DNA of 8,276 nt from Clostridiales bacterium. Lineage in GTDB: Bacteria > Bacillota > Clostridia > Oscillospirales > Oscillospiraceae. A program made the position numbers and the translations under genes. Below the pieces are notes generated by a model. That model did no database searches. It was not told the DNA's origin and was given only the letters and a program-made list of their open reading frames with translations. The stretch lies in assembly GCA_019421525.1 (NCBI GenBank), contig JAHZFC010000100.1:1-8276 (forward strand), read 5' to 3'. Positions 1 through 6,557 of the stretch are shown here, in pieces (position 1 is the first letter of the stretch; every line of letters begins with the position of its first letter).

Positions 1-2056
1 CGGCCTTTTTGAACATCGTGTGGCCGCACACCGGGCAGTCGTCCTTCACCGGCACGTCCCAGGTCATGAAGTCGCACCGCCGGGACTCGTCCTTGCTGTT
101 CAAAAACTCACAGCAGTAATAGGTGTACTGCTTGTTGGTCTTTTTGCTCACTCCGGTGCGCTTGACCAGCCGGGCGCCGCACTTGGGGCACTTGCCCGGC
201 ATGACCACCACCAGGGGCATGGTGAAGCTGCACTCCGGCCAGCCGGGGCAGGCCAGGAAACGGCCGAACCGCCCGGACTTGACCACCAGATTCCGGCCGC
301 ACTGGGGGCAGATCTCCTCCGTCACCTCGTCGGGCACCTTGATGCGCTCGCCGTCCAGCTCGCTCTCCGCCTTTTGCAGCTCGGCGGAGAAGTCCTGGTA
401 GAACTCGCCCAGCACCTGCTTCCACTGGACCTGCCCGGCCTCCACCTTGTCCAGCTCGCTCTCCATCTGGGCGGTAAAGGCGGTGTCCACGATGTCGGGG
501 AACTTGTCCTTCATCAGCCCCGTGACCACCTCTCCCAGGGGGGTGGGCCGCAGGTGCTTGCCCTCCTTCACCACATACTCCCGGTCGGTGATGGTGGAGA
601 TGGTGGGGGCGTAGGTGGAGGGCCGGCCGATGCCCTTTTCCTCCAGGGCCCGGATGAGGGTAGCCTCGGTGAACCGGGCGGGAGGCTGGGTGAAGTGCTG
701 ATCCCTGGAGAGGCTGTTGAGCTTGAGCCCCTCCCCCTCCTTCAGGTCGGGCAGCGGGGACTGGACAGGCTCGTCCTCGTCGTCCTTCCCCTCCTCATAA
801 ACAGCTGTAAAGCCGGAGAACTTTAAGGAGGAATGGCTGGCCCGGAACTGGTGGCCCTCCGCCTCCACCTCGATGGAGCCGTTGTCGTACACGGCGGGGG
901 CCATCTGGCAGGCCAGAAAGCGGCTCCAGATGAGCTTGTACAGCCGGTACTGCTCGCCCGTCAGATCTTTTTTGATGTCCTCCGGCGTCAATGCCACGTT
1001 GGAGGGGCGGATGGCCTCGTGGGCGTCCTGGGCGCTGCCCTTGGACTTGTAGTGCCGGGTCTTGGGCGGGTAGTACTGCTTGCCGTAGCGGGATTCGATG
1101 AAGGTCTTGGCCGCGGCCAGGGCCTCCTCGGACAGCCGCAGGGAGTCGGTACGCATATAGGTGATGAGGCCCACAGTGCCCTCCCCGGCGATGTCCACCC
1201 CCTCATAGAGCTGCTGGGCGATGGACATGGTGCGGCGGGGGGTCATGTTCAGCTTCCGGGACGCCTCCTGCTGGAGGGTGGAGGTGATGAAGGGGGGCGC
1301 GGGGTTGCGGGACTTGTCCTGGCGCTTCACCGCGGTGACGGTGAAGGGGGCGTGCTCCACCGCCCGGACCACCTGCTCCACCTCGTCGGCGCTGCCCAGC
1401 TCCGCCTTTTTCCCCTGGCCGTAGTAGTCGGCCTTGAAGCCCCCGATGTTGGGAGCGATGCGGGACAGGTCGGCGGTGATGGACCAGTACTCCTTGGGCT
1501 GGAAGGCACGGATCTCCTCCTCCCGCTCCACCACCAGCCGGGTGGCCACCGACTGGACCCGTCCGGCGGACAGGCCCCGGCGGATCTTCTTCCACAGCAG
1601 CGGGGAGAGCTGATAGCCCACGATCCGGTCCAGCACTCTCCTGGCCTGCTGGGCGTCCACCAGGTCCTGGTCGATCTGCCGGGGGTGGGCGATGGAATCG
1701 GTGACCACCTTGCGGGTGATCTCGTTGAAGGTGACCCGGCAGGTCTTGTCCTCCGGCACGTCCAGCACCGACTGGAGGTGCCAGGAGATGGCCTCCCCCT
1801 CCCGGTCCGGGTCGGTGGCCAGGTAGACCTTGTCGCTGGCCTTGGCGGCCTTTCGCAGCTCGGCGATGGTCTCCTCCTTGGCCTTGATGTTCTGGTATTC
1901 AGGCTCGAAGGTGGTCAGATCCACCCCCAGCTTGCTCTTGGGCAGGTCCCGGACATGTCCCATGGACGCCTTCACCTGATAGCCGGGGCCCAGGTACTTC
2001 CCGATGGTCTTGGCCTTGGCCGGGGACTCCACGATCACTAGGTTCGTCTTTGCCAT
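1..2056 (-). CDS. topA: DNA topoisomerase I, type IA (3' end beyond window)
   Basis: Type IA topoisomerase that relaxes negative supercoils by transient single-strand cleavage through a 5'-phosphotyrosine link. The visible 685 codons begin MAKTNLVIVESPAKAK, the classic TopA N-terminus. The TOPRIM domain spans about residues 3-115, with E10 and the acidic motif TDPDREGE at 81-88. The catalytic tyrosine is Y300 in GLITYMRTDS (codon at 1157-1159). The C-terminal part carries tetracysteine zinc ribbons starting near C583 and C623, and a third starting at CPVCG (674-678) that the window edge cuts. B. subtilis TopA is about 690 residues, so little should be missing. The chosen ATG (2056) has GGAG 11 bases upstream. 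An in-frame ATG three codons earlier (2065) is only 2 bases from that GGAG and less likely. It follows dprA by 27 bases, the usual Firmicutes dprA-topA order. There is no stop codon in the window because the gene continues left. Confidence 0.97.
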   Translation of the reverse strand, partial: MAKTNLVIVESPAKAKTIGKYLGPGYQVKASMGHVRDLPKSKLGVDLTTFEPEYQNIKAKEETIAELRKAAKASDKVYLATDPDREGEAISWHLQSVLDVPEDKTCRVTFNEITRKVVTDSIAHPRQIDQDLVDAQQARRVLDRIVGYQLSPLLWKKIRRGLSAGRVQSVATRLVVEREEEIRAFQPKEYWSITADLSRIAPNIGGFKADYYGQGKKAELGSADEVEQVVRAVEHAPFTVTAVKRQDKSRNPAPPFITSTLQQEASRKLNMTPRRTMSIAQQLYEGVDIAGEGTVGLITYMRTDSLRLSEEALAAAKTFIESRYGKQYYPPKTRHYKSKGSAQDAHEAIRPSNVALTPEDIKKDLTGEQYRLYKLIWSRFLACQMAPAVYDNGSIEVEAEGHQFRASHSSLKFSGFTAVYEEGKDDEDEPVQSPLPDLKEGEGLKLNSLSRDQHFTQPPARFTEATLIRALEEKGIGRPSTYAPTISTITDREYVVKEGKHLRPTPLGEVVTGLMKDKFPDIVDTAFTAQMESELDKVEAGQVQWKQVLGEFYQDFSAELQKAESELDGERIKVPDEVTEEICPQCGRNLVVKSGRFGRFLACPGWPECSFTMPLVVVMPGKCPKCGARLVKRTGVSKKTNKQYTYYCCEFLNSKDESRRCDFMTWDVPVKDDCPVCGHTMFKKA

Positions 2057-2083
2057 ACGATGCATTACTCCATTAACATTACA

Positions 2084-3322
2084 TTACTCGATCTTCAGCC
2101 GGACGAGGGCCCGGAAGCGCTTCCCGCTCTCCTCCGCCACGAAGCCCTGGACCTGCAGGATGGTCAGGGCGGCAAGCACCCGCCGGGCTGGGATCTGGGT
2201 GCGCTCCACCAGGTCGTCTGCCACCTGGGGCCCCCGCTCCAGCGCCAGCAGGATGTCCCGCTGGTCGTCGGTCAGCTTATTTTTGTAGTCCTTCCAGTCA
2301 ATATATTCCAAGTTTACGGGATCGTCAAGCTCTTTTTGTTCTGGATCGGGGGCGGCGCTCCGGCGGACGGGGGCGGAGCTGCGGCTCTCCAGCCGCTGTT
2401 CCCGTGCCTCTTCCGGCAGGGGGACCGCCCGCCCGAATCTCTCCGGGAAGCGGTCGGCGAACTCGCACAGCACGTCCCCTGCATCGAAGATCAGCTTGGC
2501 CGCGCCCTCCTGGATCAGGCGGTCGGTGCCCACACTGTTGGGGGCGTCCACCGGTCCGGGGACGGCGAATACCTCCCGGTCCTGGTCCAGGGCGTGGCCG
2601 GCGGTGATCAGGCTGCCGCCGGTGCGGGGGCTCTCCACCACCACGACGCCCAGGGACAGGCCGCTGATGATCCGGTTGCGCACCGGGAAGTGGCTGCCCC
2701 GGGTCTCCGTCCCCGGCGGGTACTCGCTCACCAGGGCGCCTGCCGCCGCCACGTCGGCGAACAGGTCCCGGTGGGACCTGGGGTAGACGACGTCGATGCC
2801 GCCGCCCAGCACGGAGATCACCGGGCCGCCCGCCTTGAGGGCGCCCCGCACCGCCGCCGCGTCGATCCCCTCGGCGATGCCGGACACCACCAGGGCCCCC
2901 GCCCGGGTCAGGTCCAGGCCCAGCTGTCCGGCCATGCGCACGCCGTAGGGTGTTGCCGTCCGGGTGCCCACCACGGCCACCGCCGCCTCCTCGTCCACGG
3001 CGATCTCCCGCCCCTTCCAGTAGAGCACCAGGGGCGGCTGGTGGATCGCCCGCAGCCGCGCAGGATAGATGGCGTCCTGGATGGTCATGATGCGGATGCC
3101 CAGCCGGTCGCAGTCCCCCAGGATCTTATCCACCCCGGCCAGAGATTTCTCCTCTAAAGAACGGCGGGCCGCCTCCGGCAGCCCACCCAACTGTTCATAG
3201 GCCTGCCGGTCCGCGAAATAGGCGCTCTCCGGCGTGCCGAAATGGGACAGCAGCTCCATCAGCCCCTGTCCGCTGGCTCCTCTCCGGCTGGTCAGCCACA
3301 GCCAATACTTCAGTTCGGACAT
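2084..3322 (-). CDS. dprA: DNA-processing protein DprA (Smf)
   Basis: DprA binds incoming single-stranded DNA during natural transformation and loads RecA onto it; the family is also widespread in species not known to be competent. The 412-residue product has an N-terminal helical HhH/SAM-like region (about 1-80). The Rossmann-type core (about 85-285) carries VVGTRTATPYG (118-127), SGIAEGIDAAA (147-157), GGGIDVVYPRSH (173-184), HFPVRNRIISGLS (211-223) and GGSLITAGHALDQ (235-247) followed by VFAVPG. After an Arg/Glu-rich linker (about 300-335) comes a C-terminal winged-helix/DML1-like domain (about 345-410). The ATG at 3322 has an AAAGGAG site 8 bases upstream (3329-3337). It sits 25 bases after the methyltransferase gene and 27 before topA, so it is probably co-transcribed with both. 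All core motifs look intact. No com genes are visible here, so active competence cannot be inferred from this window. Confidence 0.96.
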   Translation of the reverse strand: MSELKYWLWLTSRRGASGQGLMELLSHFGTPESAYFADRQAYEQLGGLPEAARRSLEEKSLAGVDKILGDCDRLGIRIMTIQDAIYPARLRAIHQPPLVLYWKGREIAVDEEAAVAVVGTRTATPYGVRMAGQLGLDLTRAGALVVSGIAEGIDAAAVRGALKAGGPVISVLGGGIDVVYPRSHRDLFADVAAAGALVSEYPPGTETRGSHFPVRNRIISGLSLGVVVVESPRTGGSLITAGHALDQDREVFAVPGPVDAPNSVGTDRLIQEGAAKLIFDAGDVLCEFADRFPERFGRAVPLPEEAREQRLESRSSAPVRRSAAPDPEQKELDDPVNLEYIDWKDYKNKLTDDQRDILLALERGPQVADDLVERTQIPARRVLAALTILQVQGFVAEESGKRFRALVRLKIE

Positions 3323-3347
3323 CGTGCCATCTCCTTTCCGCTCTTCT

Positions 3348-4130
3348 TCAGATCAGGCCGCCCCGTGCCATCTCCCACAGCACCACCGAGGCCGCAACCC
3401 CGGCGTTGAGGGATTCGCACCGGGCCCGCATGGGGATCTTCACGGTCTTTTCGCTCAGCTCCAGGGCCAGGGGGGATACGCCCCGCCCCTCGCTGCCCAC
3501 CACCACCGCCGCCCGGCTCAGGTCCACCTGGCGCACGTCCGCGGTGTCCTGCCGCAGGGCCGTGGCATAGAGGGGGATCCCTTTCAGCCTGAGGCGGTCA
3601 GCCAGCTCCTCCAGCGTGGCCTCCCACACCGGCAGGCGGAACACCGCCCCCATGGTGGCCCGGACGGTCTTAGGGCTCCAGGGATCGGCGCAGGGCGGAC
3701 ACAGGATGAGGCCGTCCGCGCCAAATGCGTCGGCCGAGCGCCAGATGGTGCCCACATTGCCCGGGTCCTGCACCCCGTCCAGCACCAGAAAACGGCTGCC
3801 CTCCAGCTCCTGCGGCAGGGCCAGATCCGTCCCCCGGCAGAGGAACACCACCCCCTGGGGGGCCTGGGTGTCCGCCGCCGTGCGCAGCACGTCCTCGGGC
3901 ACCTCCACCACCCGGACATGGCCGGGCAGCTCAGGCAGCTGCACCCCCTGGGCGCACACCACCGTCTCCAGGCGTGCGCCCCACCGCAGGGCCTCGGCCA
4001 GCATCTTGGGCCCCTCGCAGAGGAACACGCCCTCCGCCCGCCGGGCGGCCCGCTGGCTCTTCAGCCGGCGCAGCCGGGCGATCAGAGGGTTGCTCCGGCT
4101 GGTGATCCGCTCCCGGCTCACTTCTGGCAC
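3348..4130 (-). CDS. SpoU/TrmH-family RNA 2'-O-methyltransferase
   Basis: SPOUT-class methyltransferase expected to transfer a methyl group from S-adenosylmethionine to a ribose 2'-OH in rRNA or tRNA. The N-terminal region (about 5-100, ITSRSNPLIARLRRLKS onward) resembles the L30e-like substrate-binding domain of RlmB/TsnR-type enzymes. The trefoil-knot domain has all three motifs: LDGVQDPGNVGTIWRSADAFG-like motif 1 at 117-137, VVGSEGRGVS motif 2 at 210-219, and IPM followed by SLNAGVAAS motif 3 at 232-248, with the conserved Asn, Glu and Asn in place. The exact target nucleotide cannot be read from sequence, so no symbol is given. The listed start is a GTG at 4130, overlapping ktrA by 13 bases. 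A second in-frame GTG at 4121 forms a 4-base GTGA overlap with the ktrA stop and is equally plausible. Neither has a clear Shine-Dalgarno, which suggests translational coupling to ktrA. Confidence 0.92.
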   Translation of the reverse strand: MPEVSRERITSRSNPLIARLRRLKSQRAARRAEGVFLCEGPKMLAEALRWGARLETVVCAQGVQLPELPGHVRVVEVPEDVLRTAADTQAPQGVVFLCRGTDLALPQELEGSRFLVLDGVQDPGNVGTIWRSADAFGADGLILCPPCADPWSPKTVRATMGAVFRLPVWEATLEELADRLRLKGIPLYATALRQDTADVRQVDLSRAAVVVGSEGRGVSPLALELSEKTVKIPMRARCESLNAGVAASVVLWEMARGGLI

Positions 4131-4765
4131 AGAGAGGCGATGTCACTGTCCCGGCCCAGCACGATCAGTTTGTCGCCGGGGGCCATGATCCAGTCCGCGC
4201 CGGGGGCCACGCTCACCTCGCTGCCCCTCCGGATAGCGATGACGTTGACATGGTACTTAGGCCGGATGTCCAGGTCCCGGATGGTGTGCTTGGCCCAGCC
4301 GTTGGGCAGGTCCACCTCCACGATGGCGTACTCCGGGGACAGCTCGATGAAGTTCAGGATGTTGGACCGGGCCAGGCCCTGGGCGATCTTGATGCCCATC
4401 TCATGCTCGGGGAACACCACCCGGTCCGCCCCGATCTTCTCCAGCAGGCGCTGGTGGACATGGCTCTGGACCTTGCACACCACCTTGGGCACCCCTGCCT
4501 CCTTCAGGCGCAGGGTGATGAGGGCGCTGCTGCCGATATCGTCGCCCACGGCCACCACCGCGCAGTCGTACTCCTTGACCCCCAGGGCCCGGAGCACGTC
4601 CGGGTCCCGGCCGTCTCCAACCACTGCATGGGTCACGTAGTCCGCGATGGCCTCCACATTTTCATTCTTGATATCCACCGCCAGAACGTCGTTGCCCACG
4701 GCGTAGAGCTCCCGCGCCACCGCAGTACCAAATCTCCCAAGTCCAATTACCAGAAAGTTTTTCAT
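4118..4765 (-). CDS. ktrA: Potassium uptake regulatory subunit, TrkA/KtrA family (RCK)
   Basis: Cytoplasmic RCK protein that forms a ring under the KtrB/TrkH channel and gates potassium uptake in response to bound nucleotide. The 215-residue protein has one RCK_N (Rossmann) domain at about 1-130, with GLGRFG at 8-13 as the dinucleotide loop and an acidic residue (D31) at the end of strand 2. An RCK_C domain follows at about 135-212 (from about YAIVEVDLP to KLIVLGRDSDIA). A single N+C pair is the KtrA arrangement; E. coli TrkA has two pairs. In Firmicutes, RCK_C domains of KtrA-type proteins can bind c-di-AMP, but that is family knowledge and not shown here. GGAGGT at 4775-4780 lies 9 bases before the ATG at 4765. 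The gene starts 47 bases after ktrB and overlaps the methyltransferase gene, so the channel and its regulator are made together. Confidence 0.94.
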   Translation of the reverse strand: MKNFLVIGLGRFGTAVARELYAVGNDVLAVDIKNENVEAIADYVTHAVVGDGRDPDVLRALGVKEYDCAVVAVGDDIGSSALITLRLKEAGVPKVVCKVQSHVHQRLLEKIGADRVVFPEHEMGIKIAQGLARSNILNFIELSPEYAIVEVDLPNGWAKHTIRDLDIRPKYHVNVIAIRRGSEVSVAPGADWIMAPGDKLIVLGRDSDIASLCQK

Positions 4766-4812
4766 CGTTGATCGACCTCCAATATGTGCAATTTGCAGCG
4801 TCCTGCGATCTC

Positions 4813-6162
4813 TCAGCCGATCATCACATCGGCATGGGGGAAATTGATCTTGCTGTGTACTTTTTTCTGTGTCATGAATGCCAGGGAGAAGGAAAGCACC
4901 CCCACCCGGCCTAAGTACATCAGTATGATCAGGATGGTGTGAGACGCACTGGACAGCCCAGGTGTGATGCCGGTGGTGACCCCCACCGTAGCCATGGCAG
5001 ACGCCGTCTCATAAGCTGCCGCCAGATAGGGCACATCGTCGATGATGGCGATGGCCATGGACGCAGCGATGAACATGAAGACAAAGACCAGCATCAGCGT
5101 CATAGCGGACAGTACCTTCTGCTGTGGGATCGTACGGCCCCGGATGGTGACCACCTCCCGGCCCCGCAGGCCGGAGCGCAGCGCCAGCAGCAGTACGCCC
5201 ACGGTGCTTGTCTTGAGACCGCCGGCGCAGGATCCCGAGGAACCGCCCACCAGCATCAGCAGGATACACATCACCAGAGAAACGTCGGTCAACGCACCCT
5301 GGCTGATGGAGTAAAAGCCCGCCGTGCGCAGGGTGGTCGACTGGAACAGGGAGTTGAGCAGCGCCTTCCATACCGGCATGGGACCTAACGTTTCCGGATT
5401 ATCCCACTCGCTGAAAAAGAAAAACAGGGTGCCCAACAGCAGCAGGGCTATGGTCATGCTGATGACCATCTTGCTGTACAGGGACAGCGTCCGCCAGCGG
5501 CGTCTGCTCTTGATCTCCTCCCAGACGAAGAAGCCCAGGCCGCCGCAAGCGATGAGGGCCGTTACCACCAGGATGACCACCGGATCGCCGTCATAAGTGG
5601 ACAGGCTGCCGATCTTTTCAGTCCCGAAGATGTCGAATCCGGCATTACAAAAAGCGGACACCGAAGTGAATACGCCCTTCCAGATCGCTCCCACCCCATG
5701 CCGGGGCCAAAAGCAGGCGGTCAGGATGAGCGCCCCGACCCCCTCAAATACAAAGGTCGTCTTGAGGGCGCCCTTGACCAGCCGGCCGACATCGCTGGTA
5801 TCATCCAGGTTAAAGCCAGACGCCGCGGTCAGCCGCTGGCTCAGCGACAGCTTCCGCTTTACCAGCAAGGCCAGGAGGAAGATGATGGTCATAAATCCCA
5901 AACCGCCCAGCTGGATCAGCAGGATGATCACCACCTGCCCGAACAGCGTCCATGCCGACAGGGTATCCACCACGATCAGTCCGGTCACGCAGGTGGCCGA
6001 CGTCGCTGTGAACAGCGCTGTCATGAACCCGCAGCTCTCTCCGGAGACAGATGCAAAGGGCAGCATCAGCAGCAGAGCCCCACAGAAAATCACAGCGGCG
6101 AAGGAAATGGCTATCACTTGGGTAGCCCGTAACACCCGCCGCCTCCTCTCTCTCGAAGCCAA
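4813..6162 (-). CDS. ktrB: Potassium channel-transporter subunit, TrkH/KtrB family
   Basis: Membrane potassium-translocating subunit of a Ktr/Trk system, partner of the adjacent ktrA product. The fold is four repeated membrane-pore-membrane units. Counting from the TTG start, the four filter segments are TCVTG (57-61), CNAGF (172-176), RTAGF (279-283) and TVGVT (392-396), each keeping its glycine. Hydrophobic membrane helices surround them, with a small-residue gate-like stretch (GGSSGSCAGG) in the third unit. The frame is open up to an ATG at 6318, but I place the start at TTG 6162. It has GAGGTGG five bases upstream (6168-6174), gives 449 residues (B. subtilis KtrB is about 445), and begins MASRERRRR directly before the first helix. 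A promoter at 6220-6248 lies inside the longer frame, so its ATGs at 6318 and 6258 would not be on the transcript. Start choice is inference; identity is firm. Confidence 0.93.
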   Translation of the reverse strand: MASRERRRRVLRATQVIAISFAAVIFCGALLLMLPFASVSGESCGFMTALFTATSATCVTGLIVVDTLSAWTLFGQVVIILLIQLGGLGFMTIIFLLALLVKRKLSLSQRLTAASGFNLDDTSDVGRLVKGALKTTFVFEGVGALILTACFWPRHGVGAIWKGVFTSVSAFCNAGFDIFGTEKIGSLSTYDGDPVVILVVTALIACGGLGFFVWEEIKSRRRWRTLSLYSKMVISMTIALLLLGTLFFFFSEWDNPETLGPMPVWKALLNSLFQSTTLRTAGFYSISQGALTDVSLVMCILLMLVGGSSGSCAGGLKTSTVGVLLLALRSGLRGREVVTIRGRTIPQQKVLSAMTLMLVFVFMFIAASMAIAIIDDVPYLAAAYETASAMATVGVTTGITPGLSSASHTILIILMYLGRVGVLSFSLAFMTQKKVHSKINFPHADVMIG

Positions 6163-6167
6163 ATGAT

Positions 6168-6174
6168 CCACCTC
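6168..6174 (-). promoter_or_regulatory. Ribosome binding site deciding the ktrB TTG start
   Basis: GAGGTGG on the minus strand, five bases before the TTG at 6162-6160. It is the best-spaced Shine-Dalgarno near the start of the conserved KtrB sequence and lies about 40 bases downstream of the predicted transcription start. Confidence 0.7.
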
Positions 6175-6219
6175 ATTTTTTCCCGCGCCCGTCCGCGCTG
6201 GGAGTACGTTGTCGGAGGT

Positions 6220-6248
6220 ATTATAGCGATCTATCCAGACATTTGCAA
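6220..6248 (-). promoter_or_regulatory. Sigma-A type promoter for the ktrB-ktrA-methyltransferase-dprA-topA unit
   Basis: On the minus strand, TTGCAA (6248-6243) and a perfect TATAAT (6225-6220) are separated by 17 bp, matching the housekeeping consensus closely. Transcription would begin near 6213, giving a leader of about 50 bases before the TTG start of ktrB. The leader is too short for a c-di-AMP (ydaO) riboswitch of the kind found upstream of some potassium transporter genes. No other promoter of this quality was seen further left, which fits a single operon. Confidence 0.8.
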
Positions 6249-6352
6249 CCCGTATCATCGATTTTACTGAAAACTCCCCCCCCGGGAGCCTGACTTGTCT
6301 GCTACAGCATATCTCCACAAAAGCACATCAGCACAGCCGTTGCCCCCTGAGG
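6249..6352. other. Intergenic spacer with a C8 tract, no gene seen
   Basis: Stretch between the ktrB promoter and the terminator. It holds an eight-C homopolymer (6276-6283) followed by GGG, and nothing I can recognise as a tRNA, riboswitch or further promoter. A frame that runs through it (6264-6452, minus) also runs straight through the terminator hairpin and is not credible as a gene. Confidence 0.5.
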
Positions 6353-6383
6353 AAAAGAAGATGCCCCGGCCTTTGGCCGGGGC
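6353..6383 (-). terminator. Rho-independent terminator upstream of ktrB
   Basis: A perfect 9-bp stem GCCCCGGCC / GGCCGGGGC (6363-6371 with 6375-6383) has a 3-base loop. On the minus strand it is followed by ATCTTCTTTT, a moderately T-rich tract. On the plus strand the following bases are not T-rich, so it works for minus-strand transcripts. It would stop read-through from the integrase side and also lies just 11 bases beyond the stop of the 38-codon ORF. It may be the original terminator of a chromosomal gene that stood there before the element inserted. Confidence 0.82.
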
Positions 6384-6394
6384 AAGGGCATGAT

Positions 6395-6511
6395 TCAGTC
6401 CAGCGGGCGCATGGTGGGAAACAGAAAACCGGTGCTCTGTATCCCCCCGCAAGTTCCCATATCCTCAGCATTGCCCGGAAGCTGGGCCATAATGTTCTTA
6501 TATTGTTTCAT
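6395..6511 (-). CDS. Small hypothetical ORF or truncated 3' gene end at the element junction
   Basis: A 38-codon frame from ATG 6511 to TGA at 6395-6397. The peptide begins MKQYKNIMAQLPGN and ends GFLFPTMRPLD. No homologous family is recognised and there is no signal peptide or membrane helix; one Cys is present. Three things favour coding: the GC-rich codons of its last two thirds match the chromosome, the stop lies just before a strong terminator, and the frame stays open to that point. Against it, the Shine-Dalgarno before the ATG is poor (TGGA only) and an in-frame stop lies shortly upstream. Its first codons are AT-rich and belong to the presumed element side. It may therefore be the surviving 3' end of a chromosomal gene whose 5' part was displaced by integration, now started from a chance ATG, or simply a chance frame. 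Confidence 0.35.
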   Translation of the reverse strand: MKQYKNIMAQLPGNAEDMGTCGGIQSTGFLFPTMRPLD

Positions 6512-6537
6512 AATATTCCATCGTCACTTCCTCAACT

Positions 6538-6557
6538 GGTGTAAAATCAGGTGTAAA
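6538..6557. repeat. Paired GGTGTAAA direct repeats at the integrase end of the element
   Basis: GGTGTAAA occurs at 6538-6545 and again at 6550-6557, exactly 12 bases apart, immediately beyond and touching the int stop codon. Short direct repeats at the element ends are the arm-type sites bound by the N-terminal domain of Tn916-type integrases (established for Tn916). Calling these the equivalent is inference from position and spacing. Confidence 0.5.

Noticed and set aside
20..2041. Long plus-strand open frames (20-826, 833-2041) opposite topA
   Set aside because: They are antisense to a clearly intact topA in GC-rich DNA, where codon bias keeps opposite frames open. Their translations are low-complexity, rich in Gly, Leu, His and Val, with no recognisable domain.
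2060..4771. Plus-strand open frames opposite dprA, the methyltransferase and ktrA
   Set aside because: Same GC-rich antisense effect; the minus-strand genes have complete family motifs and ribosome sites.
4787..4797. TGCAATTTGCA palindrome in the ktrB-ktrA gap, partly similar to the TTGCAAATG at the ktrB -35 region
   Set aside because: Too short and too common to call an operator or terminator; no T-tract follows it.
6264..6452. 62-codon minus frame between int and ktrB
   Set aside because: It reads straight through the strong terminator hairpin, starts at a TTG without a ribosome site, and encodes no recognisable sequence.
6395..6511. 38-codon ORF as an AgrD-like signal peptide precursor or bacteriocin
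   Set aside because: There is one Cys and a Pro-containing tail, but no amphipathic leader, the spacing from Cys to the tail does not fit AgrD, and there is no agrB, modification or export gene nearby.
6163..6557. tRNA gene as integration target, or a c-di-AMP riboswitch before ktrB
   Set aside because: No cloverleaf or TTCGA-type T-arm was found on either strand, and the predicted ktrB leader of about 50 bases is too short for the riboswitch.
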